Shown here piece by piece: positions 5,366 to 12,031 of a stretch of 12,907 nucleotides of DNA. The number at the start of each line of letters is the position of its first letter. Position 1 is the first letter of the stretch. This DNA is from Pseudomonadota bacterium. Lineage in GTDB: Bacteria > Pseudomonadota > Alphaproteobacteria > Rhizobiales > Aestuariivirgaceae. The position numbers and the translations under genes were made by a program. The DNA lies in the NCBI GenBank assembly GCA_016522385.1, contig JAEKFU010000208.1, positions 1 to 12,907 on the forward strand, in the 5' to 3' direction. The notes below the pieces were generated by a model that was not told the DNA's origin, ran no database searches, and saw only the letters and a list, made by a program, of their open reading frames with translations.

Positions 5366-7764
5366 AATTTACCTTGTCATGGCTAAAGGACTTCCTTGAG
5401 ACGGATGCATCGGTCGATGAGATCTCCGTCGCGCTCACCGACAACGGGCTGGAAGTTGAACGAATAGAGAATATGGCCGCTGCCCTGGCACCGTTCACCG
5501 TTGCCAAGGTCAAGGAGGCCCGCCAGCACCCCAATGCTGACCGTTTGCGGGTTTGCGACGTGATCACCAATGATGGCGATGTGCAGGTTGTTTGTGGCGC
5601 GCCAAATGCCCGCACGGGTATGACTGGGATTTTCGCGCCCGTCGGCACGCACATTCCCGGTACTGGGGTCGACCTGGAGGTCGGCGTCATCCGCGGCGTT
5701 GAATCTGCCGGCATGTTGTGCTCGGAGCGTGAGCTGCTGATTTCGGAAGACCACGAGGGCATCATCGAACTGGCCGATGATCTGCCGGTCGGCATGGCTG
5801 CGGCTGAGGCTCTCGGCCTGGATGATCCGGTCTTCCACGTTGCGATTACCCCGAACCGACCCGATGCGCTCGGCATTCGCGGCATCGCGCGTGATCTGGC
5901 CGCCAAAGGTCTTGGCAAGTTGAAGCCGCTTCACGTGGACCCGGTGCCTGGCACATTTGACTCCCCGATATCGGTTCATCTCAAATTTGATGCCGACGAC
6001 AACAAGCCGTGCCCGATGTTCGTTGGCCGTTATTTCAAGGGCGTAAAGAATGGTCCGTCGCCTGACTGGCTGCAGCGGCGGCTGCGCGCTATCGGACTGC
6101 GGCCAATTTCTGTACTGGTCGACATCACAAACTATGTCACTTACGCCCATGCCCGGCCGTTGCACGTGTTTGATGTCGCCAAGGTGAAAGGCAATATTCA
6201 TGCTCGCCTCGCAACTGCCGGTGAAAAGCTTCTGGCGCTTGACGGTAAGGAATACCAGCTCGATGAAACCATGACGGTGATCGCCGACGACGCTGGTGTC
6301 GAAGCGCTTGGTGGCATCATGGGCGGCGAGGCATCCGGCTGCACGCTCGAGACCACGGATGTTTTCCTGGAAGTGGCCTATTTCGATCCGGTGCGCACGG
6401 CGAAGACCGGCCGCAAACTCGGTATTCAATCCGATGCCCGCTACCGCTTTGAGCGTGGCGTGGATCCCGAATTCCTTGAGATCGGAGCTGAGATAGGCAC
6501 ACACTTGATCCTGGATTTGTGTGGCGGCGAGGCCTCGCACCTGGTCATCGCCGGCAAGGCGCCGGACACCAAACGCAGCTATCGTCTAAGGGGTGACCGT
6601 GTCGAAACGCTTGGTGGCATCAAGGTTGCTGCCGAAGAGCAAAGTCGTATATTGAGCGACCTCGGATTTGCCGTGAAGCAGATCGATGGCGGGTTCGGTT
6701 GCGGCGTGCCACCTTGGCGCCCCGATGTTCTGGGCGAGGCCGATCTGGTCGAAGAAGTTTGTCGCATCGTGGGTCTCGACAACGTCCCCAATGCTCCAAT
6801 GAGCCGCACCCACGCCATTGCTCGGCCGATCCTGACACCCTTGCAAAGGCGTATGATCGCAACTCGACGCGCCCTGGCGGCCCGCGGACTCAACGAAGCG
6901 GTGACCTGGTCCTTCCTGCCGGAGACGCACGCGAAGCTGTTTGGCGGTGGTCAGTCGGCGCTCAAGCTGGCCAATCCGATTTCATCAGAACTGTCCGACA
7001 TGCGTCCCTCGCTGATCGCCAACCTGATTGCGGCAGCCGGCCGTAATGTTGACCGCGGGTTTGGCGACTTGGCCCTGTTCGAAGTTGGCCAGGTCTATGC
7101 CGGTGATCAGCCACAGGACGAAACATTGCGCGCTGCCGGCATTCGGCGGGGCCAAGCCGTTCAGCGCAACTGGACCGGCTCTGCGCGGCCCGTTGACGTG
7201 TTCCATGCCAAGGCCGATGCCCTGGACGCATTGGCGGCCACCAGCGCACCGGTTGCCAGCCTGCAGGTTGTGCAAGGTGCGCCGGACTGGTTCCATCCGG
7301 GCCGTTCCGGCACATTGCAGCTGGGCCCAAAGAACCAGCTGGCCTGGTTCGGCGAGGTTCACCCACGTGTGTTGGACGCCATGGATGTCAGGGGACCAAT
7401 GGTTGCCTTTGAAATCGTCCTAGACAACATACCGGTTAGCAAACACAAGGGCACTGCCCGGCCTGCCCTGGATGCTTCCGACCTGATGGCCGTGAAACGT
7501 GATTTTGCCTTTGTTGTCGATGCGGACGTCGCGGCGGACAAGCTTGTTCGGGCGGCCAGGGGGGTCGATAAGTCGCTCATCGCAGATGTTACCATCTTCG
7601 ATGCCTTTGCCGGCGCAAGCCTTGGTACAGGCAAGAAGTCACTGGCTCTTGAAGTCACGCTGCAACCCAAAGACAAGACGCTGACCGACGAAGAGATCGA
7701 AGCCGTATCGGCCAAACTGGTCACAAGTGTTGAAAAAGCAACCGGCGGCGTTCTGCGCAAATAA
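5362..7764 (+). CDS. pheT: Phenylalanine--tRNA ligase, beta subunit
   Basis: An 800-aa beta subunit of normal length. It opens with MKFTLSWLKDFL. An EMAP/OB-fold tRNA-binding domain follows at about residues 40-150 (VAKVKEARQHPNADRLRVCD, then VVCGAPNA). Next come the B3/B4 editing region, which in this family hydrolyses mischarged Tyr-tRNA-Phe (about 200-390, with DITNYVTYAHARPLHVFD), and a B5 domain at about 400-480 (GVPPWRPDVLGEADLVEEVCRI, abridged). A catalytic-like core leads to the C-terminal FDX-ACB anticodon-binding domain at about 705-800 (KRDFAFVVD, FDAFAGASLGTGKKSLAL). The start overlaps the pheS stop and has AGGAGG at ideal spacing. A 7-bp hairpin straddles the stop codon. All domains expected for a full PheT are present, with no sign of damage. 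Confidence 0.97.
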   Translation: MKFTLSWLKDFLETDASVDEISVALTDNGLEVERIENMAAALAPFTVAKVKEARQHPNADRLRVCDVITNDGDVQVVCGAPNARTGMTGIFAPVGTHIPGTGVDLEVGVIRGVESAGMLCSERELLISEDHEGIIELADDLPVGMAAAEALGLDDPVFHVAITPNRPDALGIRGIARDLAAKGLGKLKPLHVDPVPGTFDSPISVHLKFDADDNKPCPMFVGRYFKGVKNGPSPDWLQRRLRAIGLRPISVLVDITNYVTYAHARPLHVFDVAKVKGNIHARLATAGEKLLALDGKEYQLDETMTVIADDAGVEALGGIMGGEASGCTLETTDVFLEVAYFDPVRTAKTGRKLGIQSDARYRFERGVDPEFLEIGAEIGTHLILDLCGGEASHLVIAGKAPDTKRSYRLRGDRVETLGGIKVAAEEQSRILSDLGFAVKQIDGGFGCGVPPWRPDVLGEADLVEEVCRIVGLDNVPNAPMSRTHAIARPILTPLQRRMIATRRALAARGLNEAVTWSFLPETHAKLFGGGQSALKLANPISSELSDMRPSLIANLIAAAGRNVDRGFGDLALFEVGQVYAGDQPQDETLRAAGIRRGQAVQRNWTGSARPVDVFHAKADALDALAATSAPVASLQVVQGAPDWFHPGRSGTLQLGPKNQLAWFGEVHPRVLDAMDVRGPMVAFEIVLDNIPVSKHKGTARPALDASDLMAVKRDFAFVVDADVAADKLVRAARGVDKSLIADVTIFDAFAGASLGTGKKSLALEVTLQPKDKTLTDEEIEAVSAKLVTSVEKATGGVLRK

Positions 7765-7776
7765 CAAGCATTTGCG
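7756..7776 (+). terminator. Small stem-loop straddling the pheT stop codon
   Basis: CGCAAAT (7756-7762) pairs perfectly with ATTTGCG (7770-7776) across a 7-nt loop that contains most of the TAA stop codon. There is no T-run after it, so termination here would be weak or would need other factors. It might instead protect the 3' end of the pheST message. Chance occurrence cannot be excluded. Confidence 0.25.
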
Positions 7777-7802
7777 GAGATGCGCCCCAATGCAGCCGAA
7801 AT

Positions 7803-7808
7803 TATAAT
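7803..7808 (+). promoter_or_regulatory. Consensus -10 box upstream of the DUF3750-like gene
   Basis: A perfect TATAAT lies 38 nt before the ATG at 7846, in the short gap after pheT. No recognisable -35 lies 16-18 nt upstream (TTGCGG at 7772 is too far), so promoter strength is doubtful. The downstream gene may be read from here, from pheT or from both. Confidence 0.3.
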
Positions 7809-7845
7809 CATCAGTGTCGTCGTCTGATAGCGCGATAGGGACGCC

Positions 7846-8619
7846 ATGGCCGGTATCTACCGAACAGTTAAGTGGTTCGCCATCATCTTCATCATCGCCC
7901 CCATTGCCGCCAGTGCGACCTGGGGCTACGTCCAAGGTTGGCCACGTAGCTGGCGTAGCGCCGACTGGTCCTCCACTGGTTTGTTGCCGCCGGCAGCTTC
8001 AGACAGTCACGCGATGATCCGCATCTATGCCGCCCGGTCTGGCCGATGGAAAGGAATCTTTGCTGTCCATCACTGGATTGTCGTCAAGCCCAAGAATGGA
8101 AACTACAGCCGCTACGACGTGGTCGGCTGGGGCACGCCAGTTCGGCACAACAACTACCCACCAGACGGCCGCTGGTATTCAAATCCACCCAAGGTGGTCT
8201 ACGAGTTACGCGGGCGCGCCGCGGAAAAGCTCATTCCAGAAATCAGTGCTGCCATTGATGACTACCCCTGGCAAACGCGAGGGTCCTACCAGGTCTGGCC
8301 GGGGCCGAACTCGAATACCTTTGTCGCTCACGTGCTGCGCAACGTGCCCGACTTACAGGCCGAAATGCACAGCGCAGGTATTGGCAAGGACTTTATTGGG
8401 CCGGGTCTTGCGATCCAATCGACCCCGTCTGGAACTGGTTGGCAGATATCCTATGCCGGTTATCTGGGTGCTGCGATCGCTTGGGCAGAAGGCTTAGAGA
8501 TGCACTTTCTCGGTGCAACGATCGGCGTCGACTTCGATGATCTGGCGATCAAGCTGCCGGGCATCGGCCGCATCGGACCGCACGATCTTGTGCACGCATG
8601 GTCACGCGTTACCGATTAG
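7846..8619 (+). CDS. DUF3750-like membrane-anchored protein of unknown function
   Basis: A 257-aa protein. One N-terminal hydrophobic segment (about residues 9-28, FAIIFIIAPIAASATWGYV) looks like an uncleaved signal anchor, which would place the rest in the periplasm. The body carries ARSGRWKGIFAVHHWIVVKP (about 63-82), RYDVVGWGTPVR, YPWQTRGSYQVWPGPNSNTFVAHVLR and a glycine-rich C-terminus with GIDFDDL-like residues. I recognise the combination of a KGIFAVHHWI block and a GPNSNTF block as that of DUF3750 proteins, whose function is not known. The ATG has AGGGA 4 nt upstream. Its last 18 nt overlap the 3' end of the convergent mbfA gene. The conserved His, Asn and Trp residues could suggest an enzyme, but that is speculation. 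Confidence 0.8.
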   Translation: MAGIYRTVKWFAIIFIIAPIAASATWGYVQGWPRSWRSADWSSTGLLPPAASDSHAMIRIYAARSGRWKGIFAVHHWIVVKPKNGNYSRYDVVGWGTPVRHNNYPPDGRWYSNPPKVVYELRGRAAEKLIPEISAAIDDYPWQTRGSYQVWPGPNSNTFVAHVLRNVPDLQAEMHSAGIGKDFIGPGLAIQSTPSGTGWQISYAGYLGAAIAWAEGLEMHFLGATIGVDFDDLAIKLPGIGRIGPHDLVHAWSRVTD

Positions 8620-9558
8620 TATTCCCGCCAGGAAGACAATGAAGCCGCCTACTGCGATCTGGAAAGCAGCACGCAGGAACGGCGTGTCCATATATTTGTA
8701 GCGCACCCATGAGATAGCCCACAGCTCGACGAAGACGATCAGCACCGCCAGGACCGTTGCGGTCCAGAAATCGTTGATCAGATAGGGCAGGGTGTGGCCC
8801 AGGCCGCCGATTGCGGTCATGATGCCGGCTGCCAACCCGCGGATCATCGGATGTCCGCGACCGGTCAGCTCACCATCGTCCGACAGCGCTTCGGCAAATC
8901 CCATGGAAATTCCGGCTCCGATCGAGGCAGCGGTGCCGACGAGAAATGTTTGCCAAGTATCGTGTGTGGCAAAGGCAGCCGCAAACAACGGCGCCAATGT
9001 GGAGACGGATCCGTCCATCAACCCAAGCAGGCCGGGTTGGATCACCTGCAACAGGAACAGCTGCTTTTCCGCATCCTGTTCTGCAAGCTTGGCATCGGCG
9101 TCCAGATGTTTTTCTTCCAGTTTGCCGGCAAGCGACTCGTGGTCCTTTTCCTCTTCGGCCAAATCGAGAAGCAGCTTCTTGACATCGGCATCCTGCGAGC
9201 GTTCGGCAGCCTGTTTGTAAAAGCGGTAATTCTCCAGTTCCATTACCTCGGCACGTTTTCGCACAGTATCGAGGCTGAGATGTTTCATCAGCCAGGCCGG
9301 CTGATGCTTGACAAAGCCTGTCACGTCGGAACGACGGATCAATGGAATATGGTCGCCGAATTTTTTCACATAGGTTTCGGTCAGCCTGCGACGGTGCTCG
9401 TGTTCTTCCTCGGCCATATCGATGAACACCCGGGCCGATGCCGGATACTGTTCCTGTAGCGCATTGGCAAAGCTCATATAGGTGCGCGCATCGTCGTCCT
9501 CGCTGGAAATCGCCAATGCGAGTATTTCTTGCTCGGTGAGTTCAGAAAACGGTTTCAC
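8602..9558 (-). CDS. mbfA: Membrane-bound ferritin MbfA (ferritin-like domain fused to VIT1/CCC1 domain)
   Basis: A 318-aa two-domain protein. Residues 1 to about 150 form a ferritin/rubrerythrin-like four-helix unit with the di-iron ligand pattern Glu20, Glu52-x-x-His55, Glu107 and Glu137-x-x-His140. The rest is a VIT1/CCC1-type membrane domain with about five hydrophobic segments, starting at QPGLLGLMDGSVSTLAPL. In rhizobia and Agrobacterium, MbfA exports iron and protects against iron and peroxide stress, with its expression blocked by Irr under low iron. The start is a GTG at 9558, giving (M)KPFSELTEQEILALA, which suits the family; its ribosome binding site is poor (GAGG 14 nt upstream). 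An alternative GTG at 9603, with AGGA about 10 nt upstream, would add 15 residues. It is convergent with the DUF3750-like gene and divergent from lepA. The open frame continues further upstream but is antisense to lepA. Confidence 0.9.
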   Translation of the reverse strand: MKPFSELTEQEILALAISSEDDDARTYMSFANALQEQYPASARVFIDMAEEEHEHRRRLTETYVKKFGDHIPLIRRSDVTGFVKHQPAWLMKHLSLDTVRKRAEVMELENYRFYKQAAERSQDADVKKLLLDLAEEEKDHESLAGKLEEKHLDADAKLAEQDAEKQLFLLQVIQPGLLGLMDGSVSTLAPLFAAAFATHDTWQTFLVGTAASIGAGISMGFAEALSDDGELTGRGHPMIRGLAAGIMTAIGGLGHTLPYLINDFWTATVLAVLIVFVELWAISWVRYKYMDTPFLRAAFQIAVGGFIVFLAGILIGNA

Positions 9559-9601
9559 GGCTTGCCGCAACGCCTCACGTTGTAGGTTGCAAAGGGGGTG
9601 C

Positions 9602-9627
9602 ACCTTAAGAAGATCCTCGCTAAAGGT
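9602..9627. promoter_or_regulatory. Imperfect inverted repeat in the mbfA-lepA divergent region
   Basis: ACCTTAAG (9602-9609) and CTAAAGGT (9620-9627) form 8-bp arms with one mismatch around a 10-nt centre. It lies upstream of mbfA, where an iron-responsive operator would be expected. The half-sites resemble those of the rhizobial Irr box (TTTAGAA-N3-TTCTAAA), but the spacing is about 3 nt too long, so identity with an Irr box is doubtful. The remaining intergenic sequence (9559-9690) shows no convincing complete promoter on either strand. Confidence 0.35.
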
Positions 9628-9690
9628 CCACCCGCAGTTGCGTAATTTGGCCGCTTGACGGGCCAGGCAGGCAGTGTCAAACACCGCGCC

Positions 9691-11493
9691 ATGACAGATC
9701 CCACGCATATCCGCAACTTTTCCATCATCGCCCATATCGATCATGGCAAATCGACACTTGCCGACCGTTTGATCCAAGTGACCGGCGGGTTGACCGACCG
9801 TGAGATGAAGGAGCAGGTGCTCGACAATATGGAACTCGAGCGTGAGCGCGGCATCACCATAAAGGCGCAGACCGTCCGCCTCGACTACAAGGCCGCCGAC
9901 GGTGAATCCTACCAGCTCAACCTGATCGACACACCCGGCCACGTTGATTTCGCCTATGAGGTCAACCGGTCATTGGCCGCCGTCGAGGGATCGCTACTTG
10001 TGGTTGATGCTTCGCAAGGCGTCGAGGCCCAGACCCTGGCCAATGTTTACCAGGCGATCGGCAACGATCACGAGATTGTGCCGGTCATAAACAAGATCGA
10101 TTTGCCAGCTGCCGAGCCGGACCGCATCCGCACCCAGATCGAGGATGTGATCGGGCTTGATGCGTCTGATGCGTTGGAAATCTCAGCCAAGACTGGGATC
10201 GGAATTCACGATGTGCTGGAAGCGATTGTCACCCGGCTGCCGTCACCCAAGGGCGAACTGGAAGCCCCGCTTAAGGCCATGCTGGTCGACAGCTGGTATG
10301 ATGCCTATCTCGGTGTCGTGGTTCTCGTGCGCATCATTGATGGTCAGCTCAGGAAAGGTCAACGCATCAAGCTGATGTCGACAGATGCCAATTACCTGGT
10401 CGACCGGGTCGGTATCTTCCGGCCTAAACAAGAAATGCTAGACAAACTCGACCCTGGCGAGATTGGCTTTTTCACCGCCGCCATCAAGCAGGTTGCCGAC
10501 ACCCGTGTCGGCGACACGGTGACCGACGAGAAAAAACCATGCAGCCAGGCGCTGCCCGGCTTCCAGCCGGCCCAACCGGTAGTGTTCGCTGGTTTTTTCC
10601 CGCTCGATAATGCCGAGTTTGAAGATCTGCGCGAGGCGATGGCCAAGCTGAGATTGAACGATGCAAGTTTCGTCTACGAAATGGAAACCTCAGCAGCTCT
10701 CGGTTTCGGCTTCCGCTGTGGTTTCCTCGGGCTATTGCATCTCGAAATCATCCGCGAGCGTATCGAGCGTGAGTTCAATGTCGAGCTGATCACAACAGCA
10801 CCTTCTGTCATCTATCATATCTACATGAACGACGGCTCGACGATCGAGTTGCACAATCCTGTCGATATGCCTGACATCGTCAAGATCGACCATATGGACG
10901 AACCCTGGATTACCGCGACGATCCTCGTGCCCGACGACTATCTCGGTGCTGTCCTTAAGCTGTGCGAAGACCGCCGGGGCCGCCAGAAAGAGCTGACCTA
11001 TGCTGGCACCCGCGCGATGCTGGTCTATGAACTGCCGCTCAACGAAGTGGTGTTTGATTTCTACGACCGGTTGAAATCGGTCAGCCGCGGTTATGCAAGT
11101 TTCGATTACCAGATGCTTGGCTACGAGCAGGGCGATCTGGTGAAGATGCAGATCCTGGTCAACGCCGAACCAGTCGATGCGCTGTCAGTGATCGTTCATC
11201 GCGGCCGTTCCGAGCAACGCGGCCGGGTCATGTGCGAGAAGCTGAAGGATCTCATCCCGCGACATTTGTTCAAGATCCCGGTGCAGGCTGCCATCGGTGG
11301 CAAGATAATCGCCCGCGAGACCATTTCCGCCCTGCGCAAGGACGTCACTGCCAAGTGCTATGGCGGTGACATCACTCGCAAACGCAAGCTGCTCGACAAG
11401 CAGAAAGAAGGCAAACGCAAGATGCGTCAGTTTGGCAAAGTGGACATCCCGCAGGACGCCTTCATCGCCGCGCTCAAGATGGAGGAGAACTGA
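9691..11493 (+). CDS. lepA: Elongation factor 4 (LepA), ribosomal back-translocase GTPase
   Basis: A 600-aa translational GTPase of standard LepA length. The G1 loop AHIDHGKST is at residues 14-22, followed by the switch region RERGITIKAQTV, G3 DTPGHVDF, G4 NKIDLP and G5 SAKTG. EF-G-like domains II, III and V follow, with GFRCGFLGLLHLEIIRERIER, and then the LepA-specific C-terminal domain, with AAIGGKIIARETISALRKDV and CYGGDITRKRKLLDKQKEGK. LepA acts on stalled or mistranslocated ribosomes and in 30S biogenesis. The ATG at 9691 gives the conserved start MTDPTHIRNFSIIAHIDHG. An upstream in-frame TTG at 9655 is less likely. No Shine-Dalgarno sequence lies at a normal distance. The 3' end carries GGAGGAG, and its TGA overlaps the ATG of a mini-ORF (TGATG). 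Confidence 0.97.
   Translation: MTDPTHIRNFSIIAHIDHGKSTLADRLIQVTGGLTDREMKEQVLDNMELERERGITIKAQTVRLDYKAADGESYQLNLIDTPGHVDFAYEVNRSLAAVEGSLLVVDASQGVEAQTLANVYQAIGNDHEIVPVINKIDLPAAEPDRIRTQIEDVIGLDASDALEISAKTGIGIHDVLEAIVTRLPSPKGELEAPLKAMLVDSWYDAYLGVVVLVRIIDGQLRKGQRIKLMSTDANYLVDRVGIFRPKQEMLDKLDPGEIGFFTAAIKQVADTRVGDTVTDEKKPCSQALPGFQPAQPVVFAGFFPLDNAEFEDLREAMAKLRLNDASFVYEMETSAALGFGFRCGFLGLLHLEIIRERIEREFNVELITTAPSVIYHIYMNDGSTIELHNPVDMPDIVKIDHMDEPWITATILVPDDYLGAVLKLCEDRRGRQKELTYAGTRAMLVYELPLNEVVFDFYDRLKSVSRGYASFDYQMLGYEQGDLVKMQILVNAEPVDALSVIVHRGRSEQRGRVMCEKLKDLIPRHLFKIPVQAAIGGKIIARETISALRKDVTAKCYGGDITRKRKLLDKQKEGKRKMRQFGKVDIPQDAFIAALKMEEN
11481..11487 (+). promoter_or_regulatory. Strong ribosome binding site at the lepA 3' end
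   Basis: GGAGGAG lies 5 nt before the ATG at 11493, which opens a 10-codon ORF. It is 34 nt from the start of the 169-aa protein at 11522, too far to serve that start directly. This implies that ribosomes load on the mini-ORF and reinitiate. Confidence 0.65.
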
Positions 11494-11525
11494 TGCGCAT
11501 CTCCGGTCAGCCTTGGCTGGCATGA
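11493..11525 (+). CDS. 10-codon mini-ORF linking lepA to the next gene
   Basis: The ORF encodes MRISGQPWLA and ends in TGA. Its ATG overlaps the lepA stop (TGATG) and has an excellent ribosome binding site 5 nt upstream. Its own stop overlaps the ATG of the next gene (ATGA). It is therefore placed to pass ribosomes from lepA to the 169-aa protein. It may be a translational relay, a chance short ORF, or the trace of a frameshift that shortened the N-terminus of the downstream protein. The peptide itself shows no recognisable feature. Confidence 0.4.
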   Translation: MRISGQPWLA

Positions 11526-12031
11526 CACAGCCGATCACCACACATGCCGACTTCGATGATACGAGCTGGCACGACAATTACATTTATGGATTGTCAATCC
11601 TGGTTGGTGACATCGCCGCTGGTGATTGGCGATGTGAACTGGTCCTAGACATCGATCATATCGTCGAATGGGTTATCGCAGGCGCCGGCGCCATGCAGTT
11701 TCGTGTCGCACCGGCCACGCTCACCTATCACCATGTGACGGACTTGAGACTGGACATTGATTGGGGTGACAGCGGCTTCCGGACCGCACTTCATGAGGCA
11801 TCGATCGATCAGATCAGCCGAGCCCGGATCGCCAATCAGAAGATATGTTTGGACCGGCCGTACTATCACTGGCAGATCGTACTGAACTGGCCTGCTGGCG
11901 GTGTAATCGCCTTTGGATCGTCGGGATACACCCAGGCCTTGCGCAGCGAACCGGTTCTTCAGAATGAACAAAAACTGATCGGGCCAAAGCGGGCCCCGCT
12001 TGGCCTCAACAATCTCGCCCATGGCTCTTGA
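11522..12031 (+). CDS. Conserved-looking hypothetical protein, 169 aa
   Basis: I do not recognise a named family. The protein is soluble-looking and acidic, with no signal peptide or membrane segment. It is rich in Trp, His and Asp: DDTSWHDNYIYGL near the N-terminus, ELVLDIDHIVEW (about 40-51), RVAPATLTYHHVTDLRLDIDW (abridged), ICLDRPYYHWQIVLNWP and GGVIAFGSSGYTQALRSEP. The alternating hydrophobic pattern suggests a mostly beta fold. It has a genuine coding character and is locked between lepA and the transporter by overlapping start and stop codons (ATGA before, TGATG after). The ATG at 11522 has no ribosome binding site of its own and probably relies on the preceding mini-ORF. Confidence 0.75.
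   Translation: MTQPITTHADFDDTSWHDNYIYGLSILVGDIAAGDWRCELVLDIDHIVEWVIAGAGAMQFRVAPATLTYHHVTDLRLDIDWGDSGFRTALHEASIDQISRARIANQKICLDRPYYHWQIVLNWPAGGVIAFGSSGYTQALRSEPVLQNEQKLIGPKRAPLGLNNLAHGS

Noticed and set aside
5383..6540. 385-codon open frame antisense to pheT
   Set aside because: It lies wholly within a fully conserved pheT domain region, its translation resembles no protein, and long antisense frames are common opposite GC-rich genes.
9559..9942. Upstream extension of the mbfA frame by 128 codons
   Set aside because: The extension is antisense to the conserved lepA GTPase region and has no family resemblance. MbfA proteins begin close to the chosen start.
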